Origin: Tepidimonas thermarum
Lineage (GTDB): Bacteria; Pseudomonadota; Gammaproteobacteria; Burkholderiales; Burkholderiaceae_C
NCBI RefSeq assembly: GCF_007556705.1
Contig: NZ_VJOL01000002.1
Span: 1 to 64,000 of the forward strand
DNA: 64,000 nt
Direction of reading: 5' to 3'
Shown here: piece after piece, positions 8,842 to 18,639 of the stretch
Position numbering within the stretch: the stretch's first letter is position 1
Layout of the letters: each line of letters begins with the position of its first letter
Made by a program: the position numbers and the translations under genes
Notes under the pieces: generated by a model
What the model saw: only the letters and a program-made list of their open reading frames with translations
Told to the model about the DNA's origin: nothing
Database searches by the model: none

Positions 8842-9486
8842 ATGGAGCGCAGCGCCCGCTGGCTGCGCAGTGTCGCCACCTGCTTGGGCGCCCTGCTGCT
8901 GGCGGGCTGCGCCAGCACGCTGCGGCTGGAGCACACCGTGCGCAGCGCCGCCGCCTGGCCACAGCCGAGCGTGGCGCTGGCCGGTCAACGCTATGTGTTC
9001 GAGCGCCTGCCGTCGCAGCGCACCGCCGAGGCGGCGCGCGAGCAAGAGGCGCTGGAGGCCATCGCCGCCGAGGTGCTGGCCGGCCACGGCCTGCAGCGCG
9101 CCGACGCCGCCGCGGGGGCGGCCACCAGCGCCGTGCCCTGGGGCGTGCAGCTGGTGGCGCGCTCGGTCCGATACCCCTACGCCCCGTGGGATGCGCCCGA
9201 GCCGCGCCCGGGCTGGATGCCCTACGGACAGGTCGTGGTCGGCCGCGGCGTGGTCAGCTCGATCGGCCTGCAATGGTCGCTGCGCCCGCCCTACTACGTG
9301 CGCGACGTGGCGCTGACGGTGCGCGACCGCCGCACCGGCGAGGTGGTGTACGAGGCCAGCGCCACCCAGGACGGCCCGTGGTCCGACAGCCCGGCGCTGT
9401 GGCGGGCTTTGCTGCAAGCCGCGCTCGACGGCTTTCCGACCCCACCGCCAGGGCCGCGCCGGGTGGTCATCGAGCAGCCGCGCTAA
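8842..9486 (+). CDS. DUF4136 lipoprotein
   Basis: 214 residues with ATG 2 bp after the ttcA stop and a strong GAGGAGG site. Signal peptide with lipobox LLAGC near residues 20-24, then a domain of DUF4136 type: an early TLRLEHTVRS segment, a central RYPYAPWD stretch, and C-terminal VRDVALTVRDRRTGEVVYEASA. Such proteins are outer-membrane or periplasmic lipoproteins of unknown function found widely in betaproteobacteria. Likely expressed as the last gene after ttcA; the next gene is convergent. Confidence 0.8.
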   Translation: MERSARWLRSVATCLGALLLAGCASTLRLEHTVRSAAAWPQPSVALAGQRYVFERLPSQRTAEAAREQEALEAIAAEVLAGHGLQRADAAAGAATSAVPWGVQLVARSVRYPYAPWDAPEPRPGWMPYGQVVVGRGVVSSIGLQWSLRPPYYVRDVALTVRDRRTGEVVYEASATQDGPWSDSPALWRALLQAALDGFPTPPPGPRRVVIEQPR

Positions 9487-9529
9487 ACCGCGCCGCCCGC
9501 CCACCCTCAGCCGCGCCGCAGCTCAGCAC

Positions 9530-10516
9530 TCAAGCGGCCGCCGCCACCGCCCCCGCCAGCACCTGGCGCAACGCATCGGCCAGCTCCTTGGCGGCAAATT
9601 TGGCCACGTAGGCATCGGCCCCGGCACGCTGCACGTGGCGTTCGTTGGTGTCGCCGGTCAGCGACGAGTGGATCACCACGGGAATGGCGCGCAGCACCGG
9701 GTCGGCCTTGATGTTGCGCGTGAGGGTAAAGCCGTCCATCTCGGGCATTTCCAGGTCGCTGAGCACCACCGCCACGCGCTCCTGGATCGGCTGCCCCTTG
9801 GCGCGCGCGTCGGCGGCGATCTCCTGCAGCGTGGCCCAGGCTTCCTGGCCGGACTTGGTCATGATGAACGGCAGGCCCAACGCCTTGAGCTCGGCCTCGA
9901 TCATGCTGCGCGCGACGAAGGAATCGTCTGCCGCCAGCACCACCGAGCCCGGCCGGATCTTGACTGCGGGGCCGATTTGGTCCTGCTTGACCTCGACCTG
10001 CTCGCTGGGCATGACCTTTTGCAGGATCGACTCGACGTCCAGGATTTGCACCAGCCGGGTGCCGCCCTGGCCGTCGTCGATGCGGGCGATGCTGGTCACC
10101 AGCCCGCGCGCCACCGACGCCGTGTGGTCGGCTGCCAGGATCTGGTTCCAGTCGAGCCGCACGATGTCCTCCACCGCCTCGGCCGCAAACCCCTGCGTGG
10201 AGCGCGCGTACTCGGTCACCAGCATGAGGTTGAGGCCCGTCTCCGGCACGCAACCGATCACCGAGGGCAGGTCGATGACCGGGATGACCTGCCCGCGCAG
10301 GTTGACCATGCCCAGCACGTGCTGCGGCGCGCCCGCCATCGCGGTGATCTGCGGCATGGCCACGATCTCGCGGATCTTGAACACGTTGATGCCAAAGAGC
10401 TCCGACTGCTGGGCGCCAGGCGCCTTGCCGAGACGAAACAGCAGCATCTCGAACTTGTTGGAGCCGGTCAGGTTGGTGCGTTCGTCGACTTCTTTTTGAA
10501 AGGCGCTGCTGCTCAT
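9530..10516 (-). CDS. cheV: Chemotaxis coupling protein CheV (CheW-receiver)
   Basis: 328 residues. The N-terminal CheW-like domain (about 20-165) couples receptors to CheA; the C-terminal receiver domain (about 188-315) has the acidic pair D197/D198, phosphoacceptor D254 (VVLSDLEMPEMDG), the conserved T/S in VIHSSLTG and K306. CheV buffers or tunes chemoreceptor signalling. No other chemotaxis gene is nearby, so it is a lone copy in this window. The ATG at 10516 fits the usual N-terminus; the ribosome-binding site is weak (AGG). Confidence 0.95.
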   Translation of the reverse strand: MSSSAFQKEVDERTNLTGSNKFEMLLFRLGKAPGAQQSELFGINVFKIREIVAMPQITAMAGAPQHVLGMVNLRGQVIPVIDLPSVIGCVPETGLNLMLVTEYARSTQGFAAEAVEDIVRLDWNQILAADHTASVARGLVTSIARIDDGQGGTRLVQILDVESILQKVMPSEQVEVKQDQIGPAVKIRPGSVVLAADDSFVARSMIEAELKALGLPFIMTKSGQEAWATLQEIAADARAKGQPIQERVAVVLSDLEMPEMDGFTLTRNIKADPVLRAIPVVIHSSLTGDTNERHVQRAGADAYVAKFAAKELADALRQVLAGAVAAAA

Positions 10517-10602
10517 GGGGCGACCTGGTAAGGAGGTGAAGGGGCGGGCGTGGAACCCAAACGCTACCATTCTAGGATCAAAGCCCCACCGCGCAAGCCC
10601 CC

Positions 10603-11259
10603 ATGCACGCCACCCGCATTCTCGCCATCCGCCACGGCGAAACCGCCTGGAACCGTGACGCCCGCATCCAGGGGCAGCTCGACATCCCGCTCAACGACAC
10701 CGGGCGCTGGCAGGCGCAGCGCGTCGCCGAGGCCTTGCGCCACGAGCCGCTGGCCGCCGTCTACAGCAGCGACCTCAGCCGCGCGCGCCAGACGGCTGAG
10801 CCGCTGGCGCAGGCGCAGGGCCTGCCGCTGCAGACCGACACCGGGCTGCGCGAGCGCTGCTTTGGCGCCTTCCAGGGCCGCACCTGGGCCGAGCTGGAGC
10901 GCGAGCACCCGGACGTGGTGCGCGCCTGGAAAGCGCGCGAGCCAGACTTCGCCCCGCCCGGGGGCGAGTCGCTGCGCGCGCTGCGCGAGCGGGTCGAGGG
11001 CACTTTTGCCGCGCTGGCGGCGCGCCACCTGGGCCAGGCCATCGCCGTGGTCGCGCACGGCGGCGTGCTCGACATCCTGTACCGGGCCGCGGCGCACGTG
11101 GACCTGCAGGCGCCGCGGGCCTGGGCCATGGGCAACGCCGCCATCCACCGCGTGCTCTGGAGCCGCGACGGCGGCTTTGCCCTGCTGTCCTGGGGCGACA
11201 CGCGCCACCTGGAAGAAGCCGACGAGGCCGGCCCGCGCGACGAGCAGGCCGCAGCGTAA
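10603..11259 (+). CDS. Histidine phosphatase (phosphoglycerate-mutase-like)
   Basis: 218 residues of the branch-1 histidine phosphatase superfamily. The phosphohistidine motif is RHGETAWN (10-17) with H11; the second histidine is in VVAHGGVLD near 151; conserved arginines are present in SSDLSRARQTAEPL. Relatives are annotated GpmB or CobC-like phosphatase. With no cobalamin genes nearby a broad-specificity phosphatase is the safer call. It diverges from cheV across about 85 bp. Confidence 0.9.
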   Translation: MHATRILAIRHGETAWNRDARIQGQLDIPLNDTGRWQAQRVAEALRHEPLAAVYSSDLSRARQTAEPLAQAQGLPLQTDTGLRERCFGAFQGRTWAELEREHPDVVRAWKAREPDFAPPGGESLRALRERVEGTFAALAARHLGQAIAVVAHGGVLDILYRAAAHVDLQAPRAWAMGNAAIHRVLWSRDGGFALLSWGDTRHLEEADEAGPRDEQAAA

Positions 11260-11287
11260 CCTCAGCAAGCGCCTGGCCAGCGGCACC

Positions 11288-12352
11288 TCACGCCGGGTCG
11301 TCGAACAGCCCCTGCGCCGACGCCGGCGCCGCCACCCCGAGGTGGCGATACGCGGCCAGCGTCGCGCAGCGCCCGCGCGGCGTGCGCTGCAGATAGCCCT
11401 GCTGGATCAGGTAGGGCTCGATGACGTCTTCGATCGTGCCGGCCTCTTCCCCGATGCTGGCCGCGATGTTGTCCAGCCCCACGGGGCCGCCGTCGAACTT
11501 GTGGATCACCGCCTCCAGCAGCTTGCGGTCCATCAGGTCCAGGCCAATCGGGTCGACGTCCAGCATCGCCAAGGCGCGCTGCGCGATGTCGCGCGTGATG
11601 GTGCCGCGGCCCTTGACCTGCGCGTAATCGCGCACCCGGCGCAGCAGCCGGTTGGCGATGCGTGGCGTGCCGCGTGAGCGGCGCGCGATCTCGAGCGCCC
11701 CGTCGGCCTCGATCGGCGCGCTCAACAGCCCGGCGGAGCGCGTCACGATGCGGGCCAGCTCCTCGGGCGTGTAGAACTCCAGCCGCGCCACGATGCCAAA
11801 GCGGTCGCGCAGCGGGTTGGTCAGCATCCCGGCGCGGGTGGTGGCCCCCACCAGCGTGAAGGGCTGCAGGTCGAGCTTGATCGAGCGCGCCGCCGGCCCC
11901 TCGCCGATCATGATGTCGATCTGGTAGTCCTCCAGGGCCGGGTAGAGGATTTCCTCCACCACCGGCGAGAGGCGGTGGATCTCGTCGATGAACAGCACAT
12001 CGTTGGGTTCGAGGTTGGTCAGCAGCGCTGCCAGGTCCTTGGGTTTTTCCAGCACCGGGCCGCTGGTCTGGCGCAGGTTGACGCCCAGCTCGTGCGCGAT
12101 GATGTGCGACAGCGTGGTCTTGCCCAGCCCCGGCGGGCCAAACAGCAGCACGTGGTCCAGCGCCTCGCCGCGCTGCTTGGCCGCGCCAATGAAGATTTCG
12201 AGCTGCTCGCGCACCTTGGCCTGCCCGACGTATTCGGTCAGTCCCTTGGGGCGCAGGGCGCGCTCCAGCGCCTCCTCGCGCGGCGATTCGGGCGCGGCCG
12301 ACACCAGCCGCTGCCGTGGCGCAAAATCGAAATCATCGGTCTGAATGCTCAC
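11288..12352 (-). CDS. ruvB: Holliday junction helicase RuvB
   Basis: 354 residues. AAA+ motor that drives branch migration with RuvA. Walker [10 protein letters not shown] (72-80), Walker B FIDEIH (121-126), sensor segment GATTRAGML, and the C-terminal winged helix ending [20 protein letters not shown] start at 12352 is chosen since it gives the family N-terminus SIQTDDF; another GTG is 6 bases upstream. It starts 10 bp after ruvA. ruvC is not in this operon but at 48543. Confidence 0.97.
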   Translation of the reverse strand: MSIQTDDFDFAPRQRLVSAAPESPREEALERALRPKGLTEYVGQAKVREQLEIFIGAAKQRGEALDHVLLFGPPGLGKTTLSHIIAHELGVNLRQTSGPVLEKPKDLAALLTNLEPNDVLFIDEIHRLSPVVEEILYPALEDYQIDIMIGEGPAARSIKLDLQPFTLVGATTRAGMLTNPLRDRFGIVARLEFYTPEELARIVTRSAGLLSAPIEADGALEIARRSRGTPRIANRLLRRVRDYAQVKGRGTITRDIAQRALAMLDVDPIGLDLMDRKLLEAVIHKFDGGPVGLDNIAASIGEEAGTIEDVIEPYLIQQGYLQRTPRGRCATLAAYRHLGVAAPASAQGLFDDPA

Positions 12353-12362
12353 CGCCACCCCC

Positions 12363-12938
12363 TCACTTGGCCAGCGCCTTGAGCGCCAGCTTGATGCCTT
12401 CGCTCACGCCGACACCGGCCGGCAGCGCCTTGAGCGCTGCGGCCGCCTCGCGCTCGTTGTAGCCCAGCGCCAGCAGCGCCTGTTGGATGTCGGCCTGCAC
12501 GTCGTCGGCCGGCGCGGCCGGCTGCGGCGCCAACACCGGCGCCAGCTTGTCCTTGAGCTCCAGCAGCAGCCGTTCGGCGGTCTTTTTGCCGATGCCCGGG
12601 ATCTTGACCAGCCGGCCCGCCTCCTGCGTCGCCACCGCCTGCGCCAGCTCGGCCACGCTCAGGCCCGACAACAGCGCCAGCGCCGTGCGCGGCCCCACCC
12701 CGCTGATCTTGATCAAGGCGCGAAACGCCGCGCGCTCGGCCGCCGTGGCAAAGCCAAACAGCACGTGCGCGTCCTCGCGCACCACCAGGTGCGTCAGCAG
12801 CGCCACGCGCTCGCCCGTGGCGGGCAGGCCATAGAAGGTGCTCATGGGCACCTCCACCTCGTAGCCCACGCCGTGGCAGTCGAGCAGGATTTGCGGCGGC
12901 TGTTTGTCCAACAGGGTGCCGGTGAGTTTGCCTATCAT
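12363..12938 (-). CDS. ruvA: Holliday junction DNA-binding protein RuvA
   Basis: 191 residues: N-terminal OB fold ([13 protein letters not shown]), two helix-hairpin-helix motifs ([10 protein letters not shown] and [12 protein letters not shown]), and a C-terminal three-helix domain that contacts RuvB, joined by an alanine/proline-rich linker. It tetramerises on Holliday junctions. First gene of a ruvAB operon that diverges from phoH. Confidence 0.97.
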   Translation of the reverse strand: MIGKLTGTLLDKQPPQILLDCHGVGYEVEVPMSTFYGLPATGERVALLTHLVVREDAHVLFGFATAAERAAFRALIKISGVGPRTALALLSGLSVAELAQAVATQEAGRLVKIPGIGKKTAERLLLELKDKLAPVLAPQPAAPADDVQADIQQALLALGYNEREAAAALKALPAGVGVSEGIKLALKALAK

Positions 12939-12973
12939 TGGGGTTTCGTCCTTGCTGCCTAAGGATTATCGGC

Positions 12974-13915
12974 TTGATCCTGCGCCACGCCTTCACCCCG
13001 CCCGACAACACGCGGCTGTCGCACCTGTGCGGCCCGATGGACCAGCACCTGCGCACGGTCGAGGCCGCGCTGCAGGTGCGCATCGGGCACCGCTTCGGGC
13101 ACTTTCGCATCGAAGGCCGCAAGGCCGCCGCCGTCCAGGCGCTGGAGGTCTTGCAAGCGATCTACGAAATCGCGCGCGACCCCGTCTCGGCCGAAACGGT
13201 GCAGCTGATGCTGGCCGGCGACAGCCCCCAGTCCACGGCCGACCCGGCCGCTCCCGTGCTGCAGACGCGCCGCGGCGAGATCCGCGGCCGCACCGCCAAC
13301 CAGACGCGCTACCTGGCCGCCATCGCCGGCCACGACATCACCTTTGGCATCGGCCCGGCGGGCACGGGCAAGACCTACCTGGCCGTGGCGTGCGCGGTCG
13401 ATGCCCTGCAGCGCAGCGCGGTGCAGCGGCTGGTGCTGACGCGTCCGGCGGTGGAGGCGGGCGAGCGGCTGGGCTTTTTGCCCGGCGATCTGGCCGCCAA
13501 GGTGGACCCCTACCTGCGCCCACTGTTCGACGCGCTGTACGACCTGATGGGCTTCGAGGCGGTGCAAAAGGCGCTCGAACGCCAGCAAATCGAAATCGCG
13601 CCGCTGGCCTTCATGCGCGGGCGCACGCTCAACCACGCCTTCGTCATCCTCGACGAAGCGCAAAACACCACGCCCGAGCAAATGAAGATGTTTTTGACGC
13701 GCATCGGCTTCGGGTCGAAAGCGGTGGTCACGGGCGACATCAGCCAGATCGACCTGCCACGCTCGCAACTCTCCGGCCTGATCGACGCCGAGCGCGTGCT
13801 GCGCCGGGTCAGCGGCATCGCCTTTGCGCGCCTGACCAGCGCCGACGTGGTGCGCCACCCGCTCGTGGCACGCATCGTCGACGCCTACGAGGCACGCCCA
13901 CCCGCCACCGCATGA
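12974..13915 (+). CDS. ybeZ: PhoH-like ATPase (YbeZ)
   Basis: 313 residues. I take the TTG at 12974, 8 bases after AAGGA, because it gives the N-terminus [14 protein letters not shown] seen in relatives. The ATPase core has [11 protein letters not shown], the [12 protein letters not shown] segment and Walker [11 protein letters not shown]. YbeZ works with YbeY in ribosome maturation and RNA quality control. The last 4 bases overlap ybeY, the conserved phoH-ybeY pairing. Confidence 0.93.
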   Translation: MILRHAFTPPDNTRLSHLCGPMDQHLRTVEAALQVRIGHRFGHFRIEGRKAAAVQALEVLQAIYEIARDPVSAETVQLMLAGDSPQSTADPAAPVLQTRRGEIRGRTANQTRYLAAIAGHDITFGIGPAGTGKTYLAVACAVDALQRSAVQRLVLTRPAVEAGERLGFLPGDLAAKVDPYLRPLFDALYDLMGFEAVQKALERQQIEIAPLAFMRGRTLNHAFVILDEAQNTTPEQMKMFLTRIGFGSKAVVTGDISQIDLPRSQLSGLIDAERVLRRVSGIAFARLTSADVVRHPLVARIVDAYEARPPATA

Positions 13916-14382
13916 CCGTCATGACCCTGCCCCCGCTGACCCTGTCGTTGCAGTTCGCGCGCTTCGACGGCGTGGCCACGCACCGCGCCGCGCTGCCGCG
14001 CCACGCCGTGGCGCGCTGGCTGCGCCACGCGCTGCAGCGCCCCGGCGAGTTGACCGTGCGCATCGTCGATGCCGAGGAGGGCCGCACGCTCAACCGCGAC
14101 TACCGCCACAAGGACTACGCCACCAACGTGCTGACCTTCGACTACGCGCACGAGCCCGTGGTGCTGGCCGACCTGGTGCTGTGCGCGCCCGTGGTGGCGC
14201 GCGAGGCCGCCGAGCAGGGCAAGCCGCTGCAGGCCCATTACGCCCATTTGCTGGTGCACGGCGCCCTGCACGCGCAGGGCTGGGACCACGAAACCAGCGC
14301 GGCCGACGCCGAGGCGATGGAGGCGCGCGAGATCGAGATCCTGGCGCGCCTGGGTTTTGCCAACCCGTACGCGGCGCGCTGA
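13912..14382 (+). CDS. ybeY: Endoribonuclease YbeY (16S rRNA maturation)
   Basis: 156 residues. Metal-dependent RNase for 3' maturation of 16S rRNA. Signature [11 protein letters not shown] (HGxLHxxGyDH) binds zinc; upstream [15 protein letters not shown] is also characteristic. A second ATG lies 9 bases further in. Coupled to phoH by an ATGA overlap. lnt/corC-type genes that often follow are absent; dtd converges instead. Confidence 0.95.
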   Translation: MTVMTLPPLTLSLQFARFDGVATHRAALPRHAVARWLRHALQRPGELTVRIVDAEEGRTLNRDYRHKDYATNVLTFDYAHEPVVLADLVLCAPVVAREAAEQGKPLQAHYAHLLVHGALHAQGWDHETSAADAEAMEAREIEILARLGFANPYAAR

Positions 14383-14397
14383 CGCACCCCCGGGCCA

Positions 14398-14413
14398 CGC
14401 CGGCATGCCGGCG
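14398..14413. repeat. Perfect 16-bp GC palindrome CGCCGGCATGCCGGCG
   Basis: It lies between the convergent ends of ybeY and dtd, next to a second inverted run (GCGCGCGCCTCAGGCGCGCGC, which extends into the 3' end of dtd). No T-tract follows on either strand. Its GCCGGC-ATG-CCGGC core resembles hairpins at 35595 and 43862. Confidence 0.6.
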
Positions 14414-14419
14414 CGCGCC

Positions 14420-14869
14420 TCAGGCGCGCGCGCGCAGCTCGATCGGGATGGTCACCGGCCCGTCGTTGACGAGGTGGACCTGCATGTCGGCGCCAAAGCG
14501 CCCCGTGGCCACCTGCGGGTGGGCGCGGCGCGCCGACGCCACGAAGTGTTCGTACAGCCGTTCCCCCTCCTCGGGCGGGGCCGCCCCGGTGAAGCTGGGC
14601 CGGTTGCCGCCGCGCACATCGGCCGCGAGGGTGAACTGGCTGACCACCAGCAGGCCACCGCCCACGTCCTGCACGCTGCGGTTCATCTTGCCGGCCTCGT
14701 CGGCAAAGATGCGCAGCTTCAGAATCTTGGCCAGCATCTGCTCGGCCAGCGCCGGGGTGTCGCCGTGCTCGGCGCACAGCAGCACGAGCAGGCCGGGGCC
14801 GATGGCACCCACGGTGGCGCCACCGATGTCCACGCGCGCTTGGCGCACCCGCTGCAACAACGCCTTCAT
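14420..14869 (-). CDS. dtd: D-aminoacyl-tRNA deacylase
   Basis: 149 residues. Hydrolyses D-aminoacyl-tRNA (and glycyl-tRNA-Ala) in translation quality control. Family motifs: N-terminal [30 protein letters not shown], and the cross-subunit motif near the C-terminus [11 protein letters not shown] (the G-cisP type motif reads NxGPVT). Starts 13 bp after the CDF transporter stop, so an operon with it is likely. Confidence 0.95.
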   Translation of the reverse strand: MKALLQRVRQARVDIGGATVGAIGPGLLVLLCAEHGDTPALAEQMLAKILKLRIFADEAGKMNRSVQDVGGGLLVVSQFTLAADVRGGNRPSFTGAAPPEEGERLYEHFVASARRAHPQVATGRFGADMQVHLVNDGPVTIPIELRARA

Positions 14870-14882
14870 CGCCAGGCCCGGG

Positions 14883-15809
14883 TCATTTGAGGTCGTGCAG
14901 ATCGTCGAAGTGCGCCTCGACGTCGCTGGGCAGCAATTGGATGGTGGCGCGCAGGCCCGGCACGGCGCTCATCAGGGCCTGCTCCACACTGGTGCGCAAG
15001 GCAGCGGCCCGCCCCAGCGTCCAACTGGCGGGCATGTGCATGTGCAGGTCCACATAGCGGCGCTGGCCCGCCTTGCGCGTGTGCACATGGTCGAAGCGGA
15101 TGATGTCGCTGCCGTTGCGCTGGTGGGCAAAGCCCGCCAGCACGTCGTCGATGGCGGTGCGGACCTCCGGCTCGACCGCTTCGTCCATCAGCCCCTGGGT
15201 GGAGCGCCACAGCAGGTGCACCCCCTCGCGCGCGATGTTGAGGGCCACGCCCATGGCCACCAGCGCATCCAGCCACAACCAGCCGCTCAGCCAGGCCAGT
15301 GCCAAGCCGACCACCACACCGGCCGAGGTCCAAACATCGGTCAGGAGGTGGCGCGCGTCGGCCTCCAACGCCATCGAACGGTGCACGCGCGAGGCGCGCA
15401 GCATCACCCACGCCAGCCCGCCGTTGAGCGCCGAGCTCAGCACCGACAGCGCCAAGCCCCAGTCCAAGCGCTGCAGCGGCTGCGGCGCCCACAGGCGGCT
15501 GACGGCTGCCCACAGGATGCCCAGCGCCGCGGCGATGATCAAAATCCCCTCGAAGCCCGAGGAAAAATACTCCGCCTTGTGGTGGCCGTAGGGGTGGTCA
15601 TCGTCGGCCGGCCGCGCCGCCACCGTGACCATCCACAAACCAAACATCGCGCTGGCCAGGTTGACCACCGACTCCATGGCGTCGGAGAGCAAGCCCACCG
15701 AGTCGGTGAGCCACCACGCCAGCGTCTTGAGCGCAATCGTCGACAGCGCCACGGCCACCGAGGCCGCCAACAGGCGCTGCGGGGTCAGGCGTTGCCAAAT
15801 CGGTGCCAT
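14883..15809 (-). CDS. Cation diffusion facilitator (CDF) metal efflux transporter
   Basis: 308 residues. Six hydrophobic helices; transport-site residues appear in [14 protein letters not shown] (helix 2) and [14 protein letters not shown] (helix 5). [17 protein letters not shown] segment follows helix 2, typical of FieF-type proteins, and a cytoplasmic C-terminal domain ends about residue 290 with [10 protein letters not shown]. Exports Zn, Fe or related divalent cations by proton antiport; the metal cannot be fixed from sequence alone. It lies 12 bp after tyrS. Confidence 0.9.
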   Translation of the reverse strand: MAPIWQRLTPQRLLAASVAVALSTIALKTLAWWLTDSVGLLSDAMESVVNLASAMFGLWMVTVAARPADDDHPYGHHKAEYFSSGFEGILIIAAALGILWAAVSRLWAPQPLQRLDWGLALSVLSSALNGGLAWVMLRASRVHRSMALEADARHLLTDVWTSAGVVVGLALAWLSGWLWLDALVAMGVALNIAREGVHLLWRSTQGLMDEAVEPEVRTAIDDVLAGFAHQRNGSDIIRFDHVHTRKAGQRRYVDLHMHMPASWTLGRAAALRTSVEQALMSAVPGLRATIQLLPSDVEAHFDDLHDLK

Positions 15810-15821
15810 GGCCTGCCCCGC

Positions 15822-17087
15822 TCAGGCCAGGGTGACGCGGGCAAACTTGCGCTTGCCCACCTGGACCACATAGGTGCCGGCGGCGAGCTTGAGGCCCTTG
15901 TCGTGCACCACGTTGCCCTCCACGCGCACGCCGCCGCCGTCGATGAGGCGGTTGGCCTCGCTGGTGGACGGCGCCAGCCCCGCCGCCTTGAGCAGCGCGC
16001 CGATGCCCATGGGCGCGCCGCTGAGCGTGACCGCGGGGATCTGCGCCGGCACGCCGCCGCGCGCGCGCAGCATGAAATCCTGCTCGGCCGCCTCGGCCGC
16101 GGCCGCGCCGTGGAAGCGCGCGGTGATTTCCTTGGCCAGCAGCACCTTGACGTCCTTGGGGTTGCGCCCCTCGGCCACCTCGCGCTGCAGGGCGGCGATT
16201 TCCGCCTCCGAGCGGAACGACAGCAGCGTGTACCAGCGCCACATCAGCTCGTCGCTGATCGAGAGCACCTTGGCAAACATGGTGTTGGGGTCCTCGGTGA
16301 TGCCGATGTAGTTGCCCTTGGACTTGGACATCTTCTCGACACCGTCGAGCCCCTCCAGCAGCGGCATGGTCAGGATGCACTGCGGCTCCTGCCCGTACTC
16401 CTGTTGCAGGTGCCGCCCCATGAGCAGGTTGAATTTCTGATCGGTCCCGCCCAGCTCCAGGTCGCTCTTGAGCGCCACCGAGTCGTAGCCCTGCATCAAC
16501 GGGTAGAGGAACTCGTGCACCGAAATCGGCGTGTGCGACTGAAAGCGCTTGGTGAAATCGTCGCGCTCGAGCATGCGCGCCACCGTGTACTTGGCCGCCA
16601 GCTGGATCATGCCGCGCGCGCCCAAGGCGTCGCTCCACTCGCTGTTGTAGCGGATCTCGGTGCGCTGCGGGTCCAGCACCAGGCTGGCCTGGCGGTAGTA
16701 GGTCTGTGCGTTGGCCTGGATCTGCTCGGGCGTCAGCGGCGGGCGCGTGCTGTTGCGCCCCGACGGGTCACCGATGAGCGAGGTGAAGTCGCCGATCAAA
16801 AAGATCACGGTGTGCCCCAGGTCCTGCAACTGCCGCAGCTTGTTGAGCACCACCGTGTGGCCCAAGTGGATGTCGGGCGCGGTCGGGTCCAGCCCCAGTT
16901 TGATGCGCAGCGGCTGGCCGGTGGCTTCGCTGCGGCGCAGCTTGCGCACCCAATCGGCCACCGGCAGCAGCTCCTCGCAGCCACGGCGGGTCACGGCCAG
17001 GGCGTGGCGCACCGCATCCGAGGCGCCTTGCAGCGCCTCCTCGACCGCATCGGCCCCCTGGGCCGCAGGTACTGTGGAAATATTCAT
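15822..17087 (-). CDS. tyrS: Tyrosyl-tRNA synthetase
   Basis: 421 residues, class I synthetase of the TyrZ/long type found in betaproteobacteria. HIGH-like motif DIHLGH (with [14 protein letters not shown]), KMSKSKGN loop, and a C-terminal S4 RNA-binding domain ([19 protein letters not shown]). ATG 17087 is chosen as it gives the family N-terminus; no strong ribosome-binding site is seen. The gene diverges from the M23 peptidase across about 210 bp that contain a palindromic GTATAC (possible -10) and two strong hairpins. Confidence 0.96.
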   Translation of the reverse strand: MNISTVPAAQGADAVEEALQGASDAVRHALAVTRRGCEELLPVADWVRKLRRSEATGQPLRIKLGLDPTAPDIHLGHTVVLNKLRQLQDLGHTVIFLIGDFTSLIGDPSGRNSTRPPLTPEQIQANAQTYYRQASLVLDPQRTEIRYNSEWSDALGARGMIQLAAKYTVARMLERDDFTKRFQSHTPISVHEFLYPLMQGYDSVALKSDLELGGTDQKFNLLMGRHLQQEYGQEPQCILTMPLLEGLDGVEKMSKSKGNYIGITEDPNTMFAKVLSISDELMWRWYTLLSFRSEAEIAALQREVAEGRNPKDVKVLLAKEITARFHGAAAAEAAEQDFMLRARGGVPAQIPAVTLSGAPMGIGALLKAAGLAPSTSEANRLIDGGGVRVEGNVVHDKGLKLAAGTYVVQVGKRKFARVTLA

Positions 17088-17224
17088 GAGGGTTTGCACA
17101 GATGACGACGGGGCCCGGGACGGTATACTCCCGCGAATCGGTTCGCCGGTTCGGGCAATGGCGTGGCCAGGCGCGACGCGTGCTCCCGATTGTAGTCGGC
17201 GAACGTCCCTGCACCCTGCACGCC

Positions 17225-17282
17225 CTGTGGGCCGGCCCGTCCGGCCCACAGTCGGGACGGGCCGTGGTACGACACGGCCCGT
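17225..17282. repeat. Two tandem perfect hairpins in the tyrS-M23 divergent region
   Basis: First: CTGTGGGCCGG (17225-17235), 5-nt loop, exact complement to 17251. Second: ACGGGCCGTG (17257-17266), 6-nt loop, exact complement to 17282. They end 18 bases before the M23 ATG, so they would be in its 5' leader or promoter. Neither is followed by a T-tract. Function unknown. Confidence 0.7.
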
Positions 17283-17300
17283 TGGCTCACCGGATACGGC

Positions 17301-18629
17301 ATGATCGATCGGTTCCTACACTGGCAGCGCGCGCTGCAGCGCCATCCCCGGCGGGTGATGGCCGCCTTGGGGGCGGTCTTGCTGGGCACGGGCGTCACCG
17401 CATTCGGCACGGGTGCGGTGGACGACGCGCTCGCCGAGCTGCCGCAACGCCAGGTCACCGAGGCGGTGGCGGCGGCCTACACCGCGCCGGTGGACAGCGC
17501 GCCCGCCCCCTTCATCCTCTACCGCACCGACGTCACGCGCCGTGACGACACCTTGGTCACGCTGCTGCAGCGCCTGGGGGTTGACGACCGCGCGGCCGCC
17601 GACTTCCTGCGCCGCAGCCCCCAGGCCTCGGAACTCTGGCGCGGCCGGCCGGGCAAGCTGGTGAGCGCCGAGGTGGACGACGACGGCCGTCTGCTGCGCC
17701 TGCGCGCACGCTGGCTGACCCGCGACGACAGCGCCAGCTTCCAGCGCCTGACCGTGCAGCGCGACGGCGAGCGCTTGCACGCCCACCTCGAAAGCGCCCC
17801 CTTGTCGGCCACCGTGCGCATGGCCAGCGGGACGATTCGCACCTCGCTCTTTGCCGCCACCGACGCCGCGCGGCTGCCCGACAGCATCGCGTCGCAACTG
17901 GCCGACCTGTTTTCGGGGGACATCGATTTCCGTCGCGACCTGCGCGCGGGCGACAGCTTTGGCGTCGTCTACGAAGCCCTGGAGGCCGACGGCGAGGTGT
18001 TGCGCTACGGCCGGCTGCTGGGGGCGGAATTCCGCAACGCCGGGCGCCGCCACCAGCTCGTGTGGTTCCAACCCCCTCAGGGGCGCGGTGCGTACTACAA
18101 CCTCCAGGGCGAAAGCCTGCAGCGCGCCTTCCTCGCCTCGCCGCTGGCGTTCTCGCGCGTCAGCAGCGGCTACGGCATGCGCTTTCACCCCGTGCACGGC
18201 GACCGGCGCGCCCACATGGGCGTGGATTACGCCGCGCCCACCGGCACGCCGGTGCGCAGCGTCGCGGATGCGGTGGTCGAGTTTGCCGGTTGGCAACGCG
18301 GCTACGGCAACGTGGTCATCCTGCAGCACAAGCAAAACCGCAAGACGCTCTACGCGCACCTGAGCCGCATCGACGTGCGCAAAGGCCAGCGCATCGAGCA
18401 GGGACAGACGCTGGGGGCCGTTGGCGCCACCGGCACGGCGACCGGGCCGCACCTGCACTTCGAGTACATCGTCGGCGGTGCGCACCGCGACCCGTTGACC
18501 TTGGCACGCGACAACGCCGCGGGCGAGCCCATCGAGGCGCGCTGGCGCGCCGATTTCGAGCGCGTGGCCAGCGCCATGCGCGAACAGCTGGCGGCGGCAA
18601 CCACGTTGGTGCAGGCCAGCGCCGAGTGA
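17301..18629 (+). CDS. M23-family peptidoglycan endopeptidase
   Basis: 442 residues. A membrane anchor or signal segment (about 19-40) is followed by a periplasmic region with an OapA/Csd3-like middle domain and a LytM zinc peptidase domain (about 300-400). Zinc/catalytic residues are visible as H-x3-D in [13 protein letters not shown] in LYAHLS and HxH in GPHLHFEY. It probably cleaves peptide cross-links to allow wall expansion (MepM-like). anmK follows after 10 bp, linking wall cleavage with recycling. Confidence 0.93.
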   Translation: MIDRFLHWQRALQRHPRRVMAALGAVLLGTGVTAFGTGAVDDALAELPQRQVTEAVAAAYTAPVDSAPAPFILYRTDVTRRDDTLVTLLQRLGVDDRAAADFLRRSPQASELWRGRPGKLVSAEVDDDGRLLRLRARWLTRDDSASFQRLTVQRDGERLHAHLESAPLSATVRMASGTIRTSLFAATDAARLPDSIASQLADLFSGDIDFRRDLRAGDSFGVVYEALEADGEVLRYGRLLGAEFRNAGRRHQLVWFQPPQGRGAYYNLQGESLQRAFLASPLAFSRVSSGYGMRFHPVHGDRRAHMGVDYAAPTGTPVRSVADAVVEFAGWQRGYGNVVILQHKQNRKTLYAHLSRIDVRKGQRIEQGQTLGAVGATGTATGPHLHFEYIVGGAHRDPLTLARDNAAGEPIEARWRADFERVASAMREQLAAATTLVQASAE

Positions 18630-18639
18630 CGCCGCCACC

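Noticed and set aside
17100-17140. Promoter around GTATAC between tyrS and the M23 gene
   Set aside because: The palindromic GTATAC could act as a -10 box on either strand, but no -35 box at proper spacing was found for either direction.
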